A DNA stretch of 38,111 nucleotides from Acidobacteriota bacterium. GTDB taxonomy: Bacteria; Acidobacteriota; Terriglobia; Terriglobales; SCQP01. The first letter of the stretch is position 1, and the number at the start of each line of letters is the position of its first letter. The notes beneath the pieces are model-generated. The model had not been told where the DNA came from. It searched no databases and worked only from the letters and a program-made list of their open reading frames with translations. The stretch is taken from NCBI GenBank assembly GCA_027451805.1, contig DAIDIF010000167.1, forward strand, positions 1-38,111, read 5' to 3'. Position numbers and translations under genes: made by a program. Below, in pieces: positions 23,123 to 31,674 of this stretch.

Positions 23123-24652
23123 CTAGGGCGCGGCGGCGCCGACGGCGGAGAGGGCGAGCGGCTTGAGCAGCGGCGCGTCGAGCTGGAGCGCCGACTGCGC
23201 GGCCAGGGGGAAGTCGTAGCGGGCGAGGATGGAGTAGTCCTGATGCAGGCCGGCGCCGGGGAGCCAGGGCTGGGCCAGGCGCGCGGGGTGGGCGGCAAGA
23301 CGTTCGGCGCGCGCTTCGGAGGCAATCGCGTCGTGCTGCAGGCGGGTGGCGAGTGTGGTGAGCAGGGATTGTTCCCGGCCAATGAGGCCGAGACGCTGGA
23401 GGTCGCCTAGCGTCTGGTCCGCTCCCTGGCCGGCGAGCGAGTTGACGTCCGCGGCCATGGCCGTCACCGCCTGCGATGCCACCTGCGGATTTTTGCCGAC
23501 GGCGGCGTCGAAGACCAGTTGCAGGTAGAAGAGCCGCCCCGAGCCGGGTTTCTCGGCGTACGCCAGCGCCGCCGGCAAGCCGCTTTGCAACGCCTGCTGC
23601 CAGCGCGACGGCGCCGCCGGTGCGGCGTTGAATCCCGCGTTCGGGCGGGGCAACGGCGGCACGCGGCCGAAGCCGGCGGCGGCGCCGGGCGAGACCTGCC
23701 ACAGCTCGCGCAGCAGATTCTGCAGCACCATCGGCGGCACGGAGGGCCGCTGCCGCAGCAGGGCGGTCGTTGAGTCCACCCAAGCGTCTTTGTAGGCGGC
23801 GGGAGGGACCTGGAATTCGGTGACTATATTGGCGCTGGCCGCGAATAAGACGCCCGGCGGCGTGTAGATTTGGTCCGCGGTGGCGTGGCGTTGGCCGGCG
23901 ATGGGCGCGGTGTTTGCGAGAAAGCCGAGCGCCTCAAGAACGTCCATCGGGTCGCTTGCCTGGCGGGTGGCGGCGTCGGCGGCGCGCATGAGCTGGATTT
24001 GCGCGGGGAGCGAGACGATCCCGCCGCGCGCCCCGGCGTTGACGAGGATCGCGAATGCCCCCTGATAGGGGAACGAGCCGTCGGCGGCCTGACACTCTTG
24101 CGCGAGCGCGAGGGGGTCGTCGCGCGTGTCTTGCTGGTAGACGAAGGCGGACTCAAAGTAGGCGCTGTAGAGCGGCCCTTTGCGTGCGGTTGCGGCGCGA
24201 ATCAGGTCCAAGGTCTGCCCGAGGCGGGCAGGCAGGGGCGTAGGGAAGTTCGTGAGCAACTCGACGATCAAGTTGGCCTCGGCCCAGTCCTTGGCGTCGT
24301 ACCAGCCTTCGGGCGGCATGGGGCGGGGCGGCGGCGGGAAGGCGGTTGCGTCCAACTGCTGAAAGGCGGCGACGCCGTCGGCGAGGGCGCGCCGCTGCCA
24401 GGCGGCGTCGCCCGGCATGGCGCGCGCCTCGTCCTCGGCGACGGTGATTTCCTCGCGCGCAGCCAGCATCGGCGGTAGGCCGACCAGCCCCGCGCGGGCG
24501 GCGCGAAACAGGGCACGGGCGGTGACGGGCCCGGTCGGGGCAGCGCCGGCCTGCGGGGGGCGGCGCGCGAGGGAAGGCGCGCCACCGGCGCTGAACCCCA
24601 GGCCCCCCAGGGCCGCCAGCGCGCATGCCGCGTTACGTACCGCCGCGGACAT
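23123..24652 (-). CDS. Exported alpha-helical protein of unknown function
   Basis: A 509-residue protein with a weak signal peptide or membrane anchor (residues 1-28, AACALAALGGLGFSAGG). The rest is Ala/Leu/Gln-rich and helical, with regular pairs that look like a TPR-less helical repeat or an alpha/alpha toroid (for example KDWAEANLIVELLTNFPTPL and PLYSAYFESAFVYQQDTRDD). I do not recognise a family. The start is an ATG without a Shine-Dalgarno sequence. Upstream, the minus strand has GGGCTATCCTGCC, possibly holding a -10 box (TATCCT) close to the start. That sequence belongs to the block duplicated at 14581. The gene is divergent from the one at 24745. Confidence 0.7.
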   Translation of the reverse strand: MSAAVRNAACALAALGGLGFSAGGAPSLARRPPQAGAAPTGPVTARALFRAARAGLVGLPPMLAAREEITVAEDEARAMPGDAAWQRRALADGVAAFQQLDATAFPPPPRPMPPEGWYDAKDWAEANLIVELLTNFPTPLPARLGQTLDLIRAATARKGPLYSAYFESAFVYQQDTRDDPLALAQECQAADGSFPYQGAFAILVNAGARGGIVSLPAQIQLMRAADAATRQASDPMDVLEALGFLANTAPIAGQRHATADQIYTPPGVLFAASANIVTEFQVPPAAYKDAWVDSTTALLRQRPSVPPMVLQNLLRELWQVSPGAAAGFGRVPPLPRPNAGFNAAPAAPSRWQQALQSGLPAALAYAEKPGSGRLFYLQLVFDAAVGKNPQVASQAVTAMAADVNSLAGQGADQTLGDLQRLGLIGREQSLLTTLATRLQHDAIASEARAERLAAHPARLAQPWLPGAGLHQDYSILARYDFPLAAQSALQLDAPLLKPLALSAVGAAAP

Positions 24653-24658
24653 ATGCAG

Positions 24659-24854
24659 GCAGGATAGCCCAAAGTTGAACGCCGCGGGAAGAACAGCGCG
24701 GGCGAGATATGGCCCGGCGGCGGGGTTCTTGCATCGGAGCGGGGATGGACCTGTATGTGCTCGGGGGCATACAAAGGGCGGAGCGCGCCGACGCGGAGCA
24801 GGACTGGCGGCTGTTTGAGCGGGCCGTGGTGGGACGGGTGCGGCCGGAGGCGGG
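24659..24854 (+). repeat. Copy 2 of the 196-bp duplicated block (functional context)
   Basis: It spans the 92 bases between two divergent genes and the first 37 codons of the gene at 24745. It is collinear with 14581-14776. The ends are conserved, and only about 30 bases at 24684-24713 are unrelated. Confidence 0.85.
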
Positions 24855-25800
24855 CGTGTGCGAGCTGTGCCACCGCTACGATAGCCCGCTGGAGGCGCGC
24901 GCGGCGGCCGACAGCTCGGTGCTGTTCAAGTCGGGCGCGGTGGCGGGCGATCGTCTCTATGCCTGCACCTCGACGGAAGTGCTGGTGTATCAACTTCCCG
25001 ACTTTCGTCCGGCGGCGTACATCTCGCTGCCCTTCTTCAATGACCTGCATCATGTGACGCCGACGCCGCAGGGGACGCTGCTGGTCGCGGTGACCGGCTT
25101 GGACCTGGTGGCAGAGATTACGCTGCAAGGGGAGTTGGTCCAAAGCTGGAGCGCCACCGGCGGCGATCCGTGGTCGCGGTTCTCGCCGGCGACGGACTAT
25201 CGCAAGGTGGCGACGCTCAAGCCCTACCGGACGCACGTCAACTATGTGTTTTCGGCCCAGGGCGTGTGGTGGGCGACGCGGGGCGATTTGGGCGATGCGA
25301 TCTGCCTGGACGATCCGCGGCGCCGGATCGAGCTGGGCGTGCAGGAGTGCGTGCACGACGGCTGGGCGCGGGGCGGCTATCTGTACTTTACGGCGGTGGA
25401 CGGCAGGCTGATGATCGTCAACGAAGCCACGCTGCGGGTGGAGGAGACGCTGGTGTTGGCGGAGATGGAAGCGGGCGGGCCGCGCGGCTCTAGCTGGTGC
25501 CGCGGCGTCCTGCCGATGGATGAGACCCGCGTCTGGGTCGGTTTCACCCGCCTGCGCAACACGCGCTGGAAGGAGAAGCTGCGCTGGGTGAAGAGCAAGA
25601 TCGCCCCAGTGACGCTGCCGACGCGGCTCAGCCTGTACGACCTGGCGCGACGCGAGCTGCTGCAGGAGATCGACCTGGAGGCGGCGGGCATCCACGCCGT
25701 CTTCAACGCCTTGCCGGCGGAAGGCCGCGCGGCGGAGATGAGCGGCGGGCCCGCGGCGGTGACCGGCGCGGGTGCCGGGGCGCGGACGCAACGTGATTGA
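24745..25800 (+). CDS. Beta-propeller-like protein of unknown function
   Basis: 351 residues from the ATG that follows GGAGCGGGG; an in-frame ATG at 24709 is less likely. There is no signal peptide. The N-terminal 37 residues (MDLYVLGGIQRAER and on) lead to a CxxC pair (VCELCHRYDSP). The rest is a run of beta-strand units with periodic 'GDRLYACTSTEVLVYQLPDF', 'TPQGTLLVAVTGLDLVAEI' and 'GGYLYFTAVDGRLMIVN' patterns, as in six-bladed propellers of the SMP-30/NHL type. FFNDLHHVTPTP and RGVLPMDETRVWVGFTRLR look conserved. I recall similar proteins as conserved hypotheticals in several phyla, with no known activity. Its end overlaps the PHP gene start. Confidence 0.7.
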   Translation: MDLYVLGGIQRAERADAEQDWRLFERAVVGRVRPEAGVCELCHRYDSPLEARAAADSSVLFKSGAVAGDRLYACTSTEVLVYQLPDFRPAAYISLPFFNDLHHVTPTPQGTLLVAVTGLDLVAEITLQGELVQSWSATGGDPWSRFSPATDYRKVATLKPYRTHVNYVFSAQGVWWATRGDLGDAICLDDPRRRIELGVQECVHDGWARGGYLYFTAVDGRLMIVNEATLRVEETLVLAEMEAGGPRGSSWCRGVLPMDETRVWVGFTRLRNTRWKEKLRWVKSKIAPVTLPTRLSLYDLARRELLQEIDLEAAGIHAVFNALPAEGRAAEMSGGPAAVTGAGAGARTQRD

Positions 25801-26665
25801 TTTGCACTGCCATAGCAGCGCCTCGGACGGCGTGCTGGCGCCGGAGGCGGTCATGGAGCGCGCCGCCGGGCTGGGCTTGGCCGGCATCGCGCTCACCGAC
25901 CACGACACGCTCGGCGGGTTGGCGCAAGCGCGGGCGCGGGCGCGCCAGCTCGGTCTGCGCTTTCTGGGCGGCATCGAGTTGAGCACGTGTTGGGAGGGAG
26001 CGGACCACGCCGCAGGCGACGTGCACCTGCTGGGCTACGGCGTGCATGAGAACGCCGGCGGAGCGCTGGCGGCCGCCTGCCGGCGGCTGCGCCGCGCCCG
26101 CGCCGAACGTGCACGGCTCATGGTGCGGCAGTTGCAGGCGGCGGGCGTGGGGCTGGTGCTGGAGGCGGTGCGAGCCGAAGCCGGCGCCGCCGCGCCCGGC
26201 CGGCCGCATGTGGCGCGGGCGCTGGTCGCGGGCGGCTGGGCAAGTGGCGTGGCGGAGGCGTTTCAGCGCTGGCTGGTGCCGGGCGCGGCCGGATATGTGC
26301 CGCTCGCGAAGCTGGAGACGCGGGCCGCGGTGCGGCTGCTGCGCGCGGCGGGGGCGGCGCCGGTGCTGGCGCATCCCGGGCGGCTGCGGCTGGGCGAAAG
26401 CGGCGTCGCGGCGCTGACGACGGCACTGGCGGAGGAGGGCTTAGCCGGGATCGAGGCCCATTGGGGGCAGCATTCGCCGGCGGAGGCGGCGCTATGCCTG
26501 CGCTTGGCGACGCGGCACAGGCTTTTGGCCACCGGCGGCTCCGACTTTCACGGCGCGGGCCATGCGGGCCTGGAGCTGGGCGAATGCGCGGGCGGCCGGG
26601 CGCTGCCGCTGACGCTGATGGACCAGCTCGAACACGCGGCGGGGGCGCGGGCGCGCGCGGCTTGA
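25793..26665 (+). CDS. PHP-family phosphatase (3',5'-nucleoside bisphosphate phosphatase-like)
   Basis: 290 residues from the GTG at 25793, placed so the protein opens VIDLHCHSSASDG as in the family; an in-frame GTG at 25772 is possible. Metal-binding PHP motifs are seen: H5 and H7 (LHCHS), D13, ALTDHDTLGG, then GGIELST, LAHPGRL, GIEAHW and the final GGSDFHG. This set fits the YciV/TrpH group, which includes enzymes that remove the 3' phosphate from pAp and trim RNA 5' ends. Its stop lies 60 bases before cysD, so destruction of pAp, the by-product of PAPS use, is a plausible job here. It overlaps the previous gene by eight bases. Confidence 0.82.
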   Translation: MIDLHCHSSASDGVLAPEAVMERAAGLGLAGIALTDHDTLGGLAQARARARQLGLRFLGGIELSTCWEGADHAAGDVHLLGYGVHENAGGALAAACRRLRRARAERARLMVRQLQAAGVGLVLEAVRAEAGAAAPGRPHVARALVAGGWASGVAEAFQRWLVPGAAGYVPLAKLETRAAVRLLRAAGAAPVLAHPGRLRLGESGVAALTTALAEEGLAGIEAHWGQHSPAEAALCLRLATRHRLLATGGSDFHGAGHAGLELGECAGGRALPLTLMDQLEHAAGARARAA

Positions 26666-26725
26666 CGCTGCCTGCGCTGCGGCGGCGCAACCCGGGTGCC
26701 TGGCCGAGGCTTCCAAGCGGGTACT

Positions 26726-27640
26726 GTGGCGACCGCGGCACCAACGCTGCCCCTGCTGCTGCGCGAGCTGGAGGCGGAGGCGATCTATATCATGCGCGAG
26801 GCGGCGGGGCAGTTCGAGCGGCCGGTGGTGCTGTTTTCCGGCGGCAAGGACTCGATCACGCTGGCCTGGCTGGCGCGCAAGGCGTTTCTGCCGGCGGCGC
26901 CGCCGATGCCGCTGCTGCACATCGACACCGGGCACAACTTCGAGGAGACGCTGGCGTTTCGCGACTGGTTCGCCGCGCGCTACGGCTGGCGGCTGGAGGT
27001 GCGCGGCGTGGCCGAGGCGATCGCGCGCGGGCGGGCGGCCGAGGAGCCGGGGCCGCACCCCAGCCGCAACGCGCAGCAGGCGGTAACGCTGCTCGATGCA
27101 CTGCAGGAGTTAGGCAGCGACTGCGCCCTCGGCGGGGGGCGAAGGGATGAGGAGAAGGCGCGGGCCAAAGAGCGGATCTTTTCGCATCGCGACGCTTTCG
27201 GCCAGTGGGACCCGAAGGCGCAGCGGCCGGAGCTGTGGCGGCTGTTCAACGGGCGGCACCACCCGGGCGAGCACTTTCGGGTGTTTCCGCTGTCGAACTG
27301 GACCGAGCTCGACGTCTGGCAGTACATCGCCGCCGAAGCGATTCCGCTGCCCAGCCTGTACTTCGCCCACCGGCGGCGGGTATTCGAGCGCGGCGGATTG
27401 CTGCTGGCGGACACGCCGCCGGCGCGGCGGGGCGAGGACGAGCCCGCGCGGGAGGCGCGGGTGCGGTTCCGCACGGTGGGGGATGCGACCTGCACCGGAG
27501 CGATCGAGTCGGAGGCGGAGACGGTGGAGGCGGTGGTGGCCGAGATCGCGGCGGCGCGGGTGAGCGAGCGCGGCGGGCGGCTGGACGACCAGCGCAGCGA
27601 GGCGGCGATGGAAGACCGGAAGCGGCAGGGGTACTTCTGA
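26726..27640 (+). CDS. cysD: Sulfate adenylyltransferase subunit 2 (CysD)
   Basis: 304 residues from the GTG at 26726; another in-frame GTG at 26696 would add ten residues, and neither has a strong ribosome site. CysD makes adenosine 5'-phosphosulfate from ATP and sulfate. The PP-loop FSGGKDSITLAWLA (residues about 37-50) binds ATP. LLHIDTGHNFEETLAFRDW, ALGGGRRDEEKARAKERIFS, FPLSNWTELDVWQYIA, LYFAHRR and the end RSEAAMEDRKRQGYF are all family signatures. Length matches the family. It is translationally coupled to cysNC by a TGATG overlap. Confidence 0.95.
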   Translation: MATAAPTLPLLLRELEAEAIYIMREAAGQFERPVVLFSGGKDSITLAWLARKAFLPAAPPMPLLHIDTGHNFEETLAFRDWFAARYGWRLEVRGVAEAIARGRAAEEPGPHPSRNAQQAVTLLDALQELGSDCALGGGRRDEEKARAKERIFSHRDAFGQWDPKAQRPELWRLFNGRHHPGEHFRVFPLSNWTELDVWQYIAAEAIPLPSLYFAHRRRVFERGGLLLADTPPARRGEDEPAREARVRFRTVGDATCTGAIESEAETVEAVVAEIAAARVSERGGRLDDQRSEAAMEDRKRQGYF

Positions 27641-29580
27641 TGGGCCTGATGGTGGAGCCGGCGCGGCGCGCGGCGGCCGGTGCGGCGGTGCGGGTGGGGA
27701 CCGAGCGGCGGGCGCTGCGCTTCTGCACGGCCGGCAGCGTGGACGACGGCAAGAGCACGCTCATCGGGCGACTGCTGTACGACAGCCGGGCGATCGCCGA
27801 GGACGCGCTGCAGGCGCTCGCGGGCGCCAGTCAACGCCGGGGCGAGGCGCTGAACCTGGCGCTGCTGACCGACGGGCTGCGGGCGGAGCGGGAGCAGAAC
27901 ATCACGATTGACGTGGCCTACCGCTACTTCGCCACGCCGCGGCGGCGGTTCGTGATCGCCGACACGCCCGGGCACACGCAGTACACGCGCAACCTGGTGA
28001 CCGGGGCGAGCCAGGCGGAGCTGGCGCTGATCCTGCTCGATGCGCGCAAAGGCGTGCTGCCGCAGTCGCGGCGGCATGCGGCGATCGCGGCGTGGCTCGG
28101 CATCCGGCACTTCGTGATCGCGGTGAACAAGTTGGACCTGATGGGCTGGAGCCGGGAGGCATTCGAACGCGCGGCGGGGGAGATGCGGGCCTACCTCGGG
28201 CGGCTGGGGGCGCACGACGTGGCTGTGATCCCGGTGTCGGCGCTACTCGGCGACAACGTGGTCAACCGCAGCGCGAACATGCCCTGGTACGACGGTCCGG
28301 CGCTGCTCGAGCACCTGGAGACGGTGGCGGTCGCGCCGCGGGGTGGGGCGTGCGGGTTTCGGTTGCCGGTGCAGTGCGTGCTGCGGCCCAACCTGGACTA
28401 TCGCGGTTTTGCCGGGACAGTGGCGGCGGGGCGGGTGCGGGCGGGCGAGGAGGTGCTGCTGCTGCCGTCGCGACGGCGGACGCGGGTGCGCAGCGTCGCG
28501 CAGGCAGGCGAAGCGGTGGCCGAGGCGCGGGCAGGCGAGGCGGCGGTGGTGACGCTGGAGGAGGAGTGCGACCTGAGCCGGGGCGAGATGATCGTATCCG
28601 CGGCGGCGCCGCCGGTGGCGGCGTCGCGCTTGCGGGCGGCGCTGTGCTGGATGGCGGAAGCGGCGCTGGAGCGCGAGCGCGCCTACATCCTGATGCACAC
28701 CACGCGCGCGACGCGGGCGTATGTGGAGCGGGTGGAGCACCGGCTGGAGATCGAGACGCTGGCCGAGACGCCGGCGGAGAAGCTGGAGGGGAACGAGATC
28801 GGGCGGGTGACGATTACGACGGCGCAGCCGGTGTTCTGCGACCGCTTCGCCGACAACCCGGAGACGGGCAGCTTCATTCTGGTGGACCCGCACACCAACG
28901 CGACCGTGGCGGCGGGGATGATCGAGGCGGCGGAAGGCGAGGGTGGCCGCGCCGGGGTACCGGGCGAACGCGCGGCGCGCGCCGGCGCGAACATCGGGCG
29001 CGCGCGCCGGGAGGCGCGGCAGGGGCACCGGGCGGGGGTGGTGTGGTTCACCGGGCTTTCGGGCAGCGGCAAGTCAACGCTGGCGCGGGGGCTGGAGCGG
29101 CGGCTGTTCGCGCTGGGGTGCCGCACGGTGCTGCTCGACGGGGACGCGCTGCGGCGGGGGCTGTCGAACGACCTGGGGTTCAGCCCGGCGGACCGGATGG
29201 AGAACATTCGCCGGGCCAGCGAAGTCGCGCGCCTGTTTTATGAGAACGGCTGCCTGGTGCTGTGCGCCTTCGTCTCGCCGTTCCGCCGCGACCGCGCGTT
29301 CGCGCGGCAGGGGATCGGGCGCGGGCGGTTCTTCGAGATCCACGTCGACTGCCCGATCGAGGAGTGCCGGCGGCGCGACACCAAGGGGCTGTACGCGGCG
29401 GCGCGCGCGGGCGCGCTCGGCGACCTCACCGGCGTGGGGCAGGCGTACGAGCCGCCGCAGGCGCCCGAGTGGGTGGCCCGGACGGCGGAGCGGACGCCGG
29501 AGGCGGTCGTCGAAGAGCTGGTGGCGCTGCTGCGCGCGCGGGGGCTGCTGCCCGACGCGCGCACGCCGAGAGCGCGTTGA
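27640..29580 (+). CDS. cysNC: Bifunctional sulfate adenylyltransferase subunit 1 / adenylylsulfate kinase (CysNC)
   Basis: A 646-residue fusion. Residues about 25-430 are the GTPase CysN: P-loop AGSVDDGKST (31-40), switch region EREQNITIDVAYRYF, DTPGH at 108-112 and NKLDLM for guanine binding, followed by the EF-Tu-like beta barrels. Residues about 465-640 are the APS kinase CysC: P-loop FTGLSGSGKST (about 470-480), LLDGDALRRGLSNDLGFS, RASEVARLFYENG and DTKGLYAAARAG. Together with CysD it carries sulfate to APS and on to PAPS. The linker (about 435-464) is Arg/Ala-rich. The start is fixed by the TGATG overlap with cysD. Confidence 0.95.
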   Translation: MGLMVEPARRAAAGAAVRVGTERRALRFCTAGSVDDGKSTLIGRLLYDSRAIAEDALQALAGASQRRGEALNLALLTDGLRAEREQNITIDVAYRYFATPRRRFVIADTPGHTQYTRNLVTGASQAELALILLDARKGVLPQSRRHAAIAAWLGIRHFVIAVNKLDLMGWSREAFERAAGEMRAYLGRLGAHDVAVIPVSALLGDNVVNRSANMPWYDGPALLEHLETVAVAPRGGACGFRLPVQCVLRPNLDYRGFAGTVAAGRVRAGEEVLLLPSRRRTRVRSVAQAGEAVAEARAGEAAVVTLEEECDLSRGEMIVSAAAPPVAASRLRAALCWMAEAALERERAYILMHTTRATRAYVERVEHRLEIETLAETPAEKLEGNEIGRVTITTAQPVFCDRFADNPETGSFILVDPHTNATVAAGMIEAAEGEGGRAGVPGERAARAGANIGRARREARQGHRAGVVWFTGLSGSGKSTLARGLERRLFALGCRTVLLDGDALRRGLSNDLGFSPADRMENIRRASEVARLFYENGCLVLCAFVSPFRRDRAFARQGIGRGRFFEIHVDCPIEECRRRDTKGLYAAARAGALGDLTGVGQAYEPPQAPEWVARTAERTPEAVVEELVALLRARGLLPDARTPRAR

Positions 29581-29583
29581 CCG

Positions 29584-31593
29584 TCACCAGACGCGACAGG
29601 ACTTCGGGCCGGCGGACATGGGCGCGTTGGGGCCGCAGTGGAAAGCCTGGGCGAACTCGGGCATGTTGGTGACCACGCCCAGGACGCGGAACTTGCCCGG
29701 CGAGTGGGGATCGGTCTTGACCGAGGCGCGGGCGGCCTGCGGGCGGGTGTTCTCGCAGAAGACGCGGGCGAAGGCGAGGAAGAAGCGCTGCTCGGGGGTG
29801 TAGCCGTCGATGGTTTTGCGGTCGGCGGGGGTGAGGGCGGCTTCCATCGCCATGTAGGCGATGCGGGCGCCGCCGTTGTCGGCGGTGTTTTCGCCCAGCG
29901 TCAGGCGGCCGTTGAGGTGGACGCCGGCGACCGGGCTGTAGCGCGAGTACTGGTCGATCAGGCAGCGGGCGCGGAAGTCGAACGCCTTGCTGTCGGCCGA
30001 GGTCCACCAGTCGTGCAGATTGCCCTGGCCGTCGAAGTGGCGGCCTTCGTCGTCGAAGCCGTGCGTCATTTCATGCCCGATCACGACGCCGATGCCGCCG
30101 AAGTTGCTGGCGAGGTCGCGGTGAGGGTCGTAGAAGGGCGGCTGCAGGATGCCGGCGGGGAAGGTGATGGTGTTGCGGTCGGGCGTGTAGTTGGCGTTGA
30201 CCGTGGGCGGGGTCATGTTGAAGCGGGTGCGGTTGAAGGGGCGGCCCAGGTCGTGCATGGCGCGGGTCCAATTGAACGCCGCCACGCTGCGTTCGTCGCC
30301 GAAGTAGTCGCCGCGCCGGATCACCAGCGCGCTGTAGTCGCGCCAGTGGCTGGGGTAGGCGATCATATTGGAGATCTTGGCGAGCTTGGCCAGCGCCTGT
30401 TGCTTGGTCGGCGCGGACATCCAGGTAAGGCTTTGAATGTCGCGCCCGAGCGCGGCCTCGAGCTGGTGCACCATGAGCAGCGCCTTCTGCTTGGCGTTGC
30501 CGCCGAAGGCGGCTTTGACGTAGAGCTGGCCGACGTCCTCGCCCAGGCCGCGATCGGCGGCGGCGGAGCAGCGGAACCAGCGCGGCTGGTTGACGCGGGT
30601 GCCGCGCAGGGTGTGGCTGAAGAAGTCGAAGTTGGCCTGGACAAAGGCGTGCGAGAGCGCGGGCGCGCCGGCGTGGGCGACCTGCCAGCGCAGGTAGGTC
30701 TTCCAATCGTCAAGCGACACCGTGGTGAGCTCGGTGTTGAGGGCGCGGAAGAAGGCGGGCTCGCCCACGTTGAGGGTGGCGAAGGCGGGGGCGTGGACGG
30801 CGGCGAGGTAGGCGGTCCAGTCGAACGCCGGGGTGAGCGAGCGCAACTGCGCCAGGCTCATGAGGTGATAGCGCGCATTGGGATTGCGCAACTGCACGTT
30901 CGAGAGCGAGGCGCGGGCGAAGGCGGTTTCGATGCGCAGCACGGTGGCGGCTTCAGCCGCGGCGCGGGGCGCGGGGTCGCCCAGCAGTTCGAAGACGCGC
31001 GCGATATGGGTGCGGTAGGCGCTGAGGATGGCGCGGTTGTGGGGTGTGTCCTTGACGTAATAGTCGCGCGGCAGGTCGGCGCCGCCCTGGCCCGCCTGGG
31101 CGATGACGTGGTTGGAATCCTTGGCGTCGGGCCCGGAGCCGAAGCGGAACAGCGCGGCTTCGCCGGCGACGTGCATGCGGCCGATCTCGGCGGCGAATGA
31201 CGTTTGGGAGTCGATGGCGGCGATGCGGCGCAGCTCGGGCTGCAGGGGCGCGGCGCCCAGCCGGTTGAGCGCGGCGGTGTTCATGCAGGCGGCGTAGAAG
31301 TTGCCGACTTTGGTGGTGACCGGATCGGGATCCTTGGCGTTCTCGGCGGAGGTGAGGATCTTGCGCAGCTCGACGTGGTCGCGCTGCGCCACCTCGCCGA
31401 AGGTGCCCCAACTCGCCTGATCACCCGGGATCGGATGGTGGGCCATCCAGTTGCCGCAGGCGTACTGGTAGAAGTTGTCGCAGGGGTTGACGTGAGTATC
31501 GATGGCGGCGAGGTCGACGCCATGGTTGGCCTGCTGCGCGGCGGCGGCGGCGGCCAGGGCGAGCGCGAGAAACGAGATGCCTGCAAGGCGCAT
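29584..31593 (-). CDS. Secreted M13-family metalloendopeptidase
   Basis: 669 residues from the ATG at 31593, with GGGAGG seven bases upstream. Signal peptide at 1-19 (ISFLALALAAAAAAQ). The mature protein begins DTHVNPCDNFYQYACGNW, the standard neprilysin-like opening with its disulfide Cys. The zinc site is VIGHEMTHGFDD (about residue 505), with the third ligand in LGENTADNGG (about 567), and catalytic support from NAYYxP-like NANYTPDRNTI. The C-terminus ends in CRVW, as in nearly all M13 peptidases. Complete and probably active in the periplasm on peptides. Several paralogues per genome are common in Acidobacteriota. Its stop is three bases from that of cysNC on the other strand. Confidence 0.93.
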   Translation of the reverse strand: MRLAGISFLALALAAAAAAQQANHGVDLAAIDTHVNPCDNFYQYACGNWMAHHPIPGDQASWGTFGEVAQRDHVELRKILTSAENAKDPDPVTTKVGNFYAACMNTAALNRLGAAPLQPELRRIAAIDSQTSFAAEIGRMHVAGEAALFRFGSGPDAKDSNHVIAQAGQGGADLPRDYYVKDTPHNRAILSAYRTHIARVFELLGDPAPRAAAEAATVLRIETAFARASLSNVQLRNPNARYHLMSLAQLRSLTPAFDWTAYLAAVHAPAFATLNVGEPAFFRALNTELTTVSLDDWKTYLRWQVAHAGAPALSHAFVQANFDFFSHTLRGTRVNQPRWFRCSAAADRGLGEDVGQLYVKAAFGGNAKQKALLMVHQLEAALGRDIQSLTWMSAPTKQQALAKLAKISNMIAYPSHWRDYSALVIRRGDYFGDERSVAAFNWTRAMHDLGRPFNRTRFNMTPPTVNANYTPDRNTITFPAGILQPPFYDPHRDLASNFGGIGVVIGHEMTHGFDDEGRHFDGQGNLHDWWTSADSKAFDFRARCLIDQYSRYSPVAGVHLNGRLTLGENTADNGGARIAYMAMEAALTPADRKTIDGYTPEQRFFLAFARVFCENTRPQAARASVKTDPHSPGKFRVLGVVTNMPEFAQAFHCGPNAPMSAGPKSCRVW

Positions 31594-31674
31594 GGGAATG
31601 CCTCCCGGATCGGGGCCAGTGTACTCTCCGCCGTGCAGCGGGGCAAGGCAGCCGCCGGGAGTAAGATAGCGGCT

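Noticed and set aside
29638-31200. Plus-strand frame of 520 residues opposite the M13 peptidase
   Set aside because: Shadow frame; the peptidase has its full set of catalytic motifs on the minus strand.
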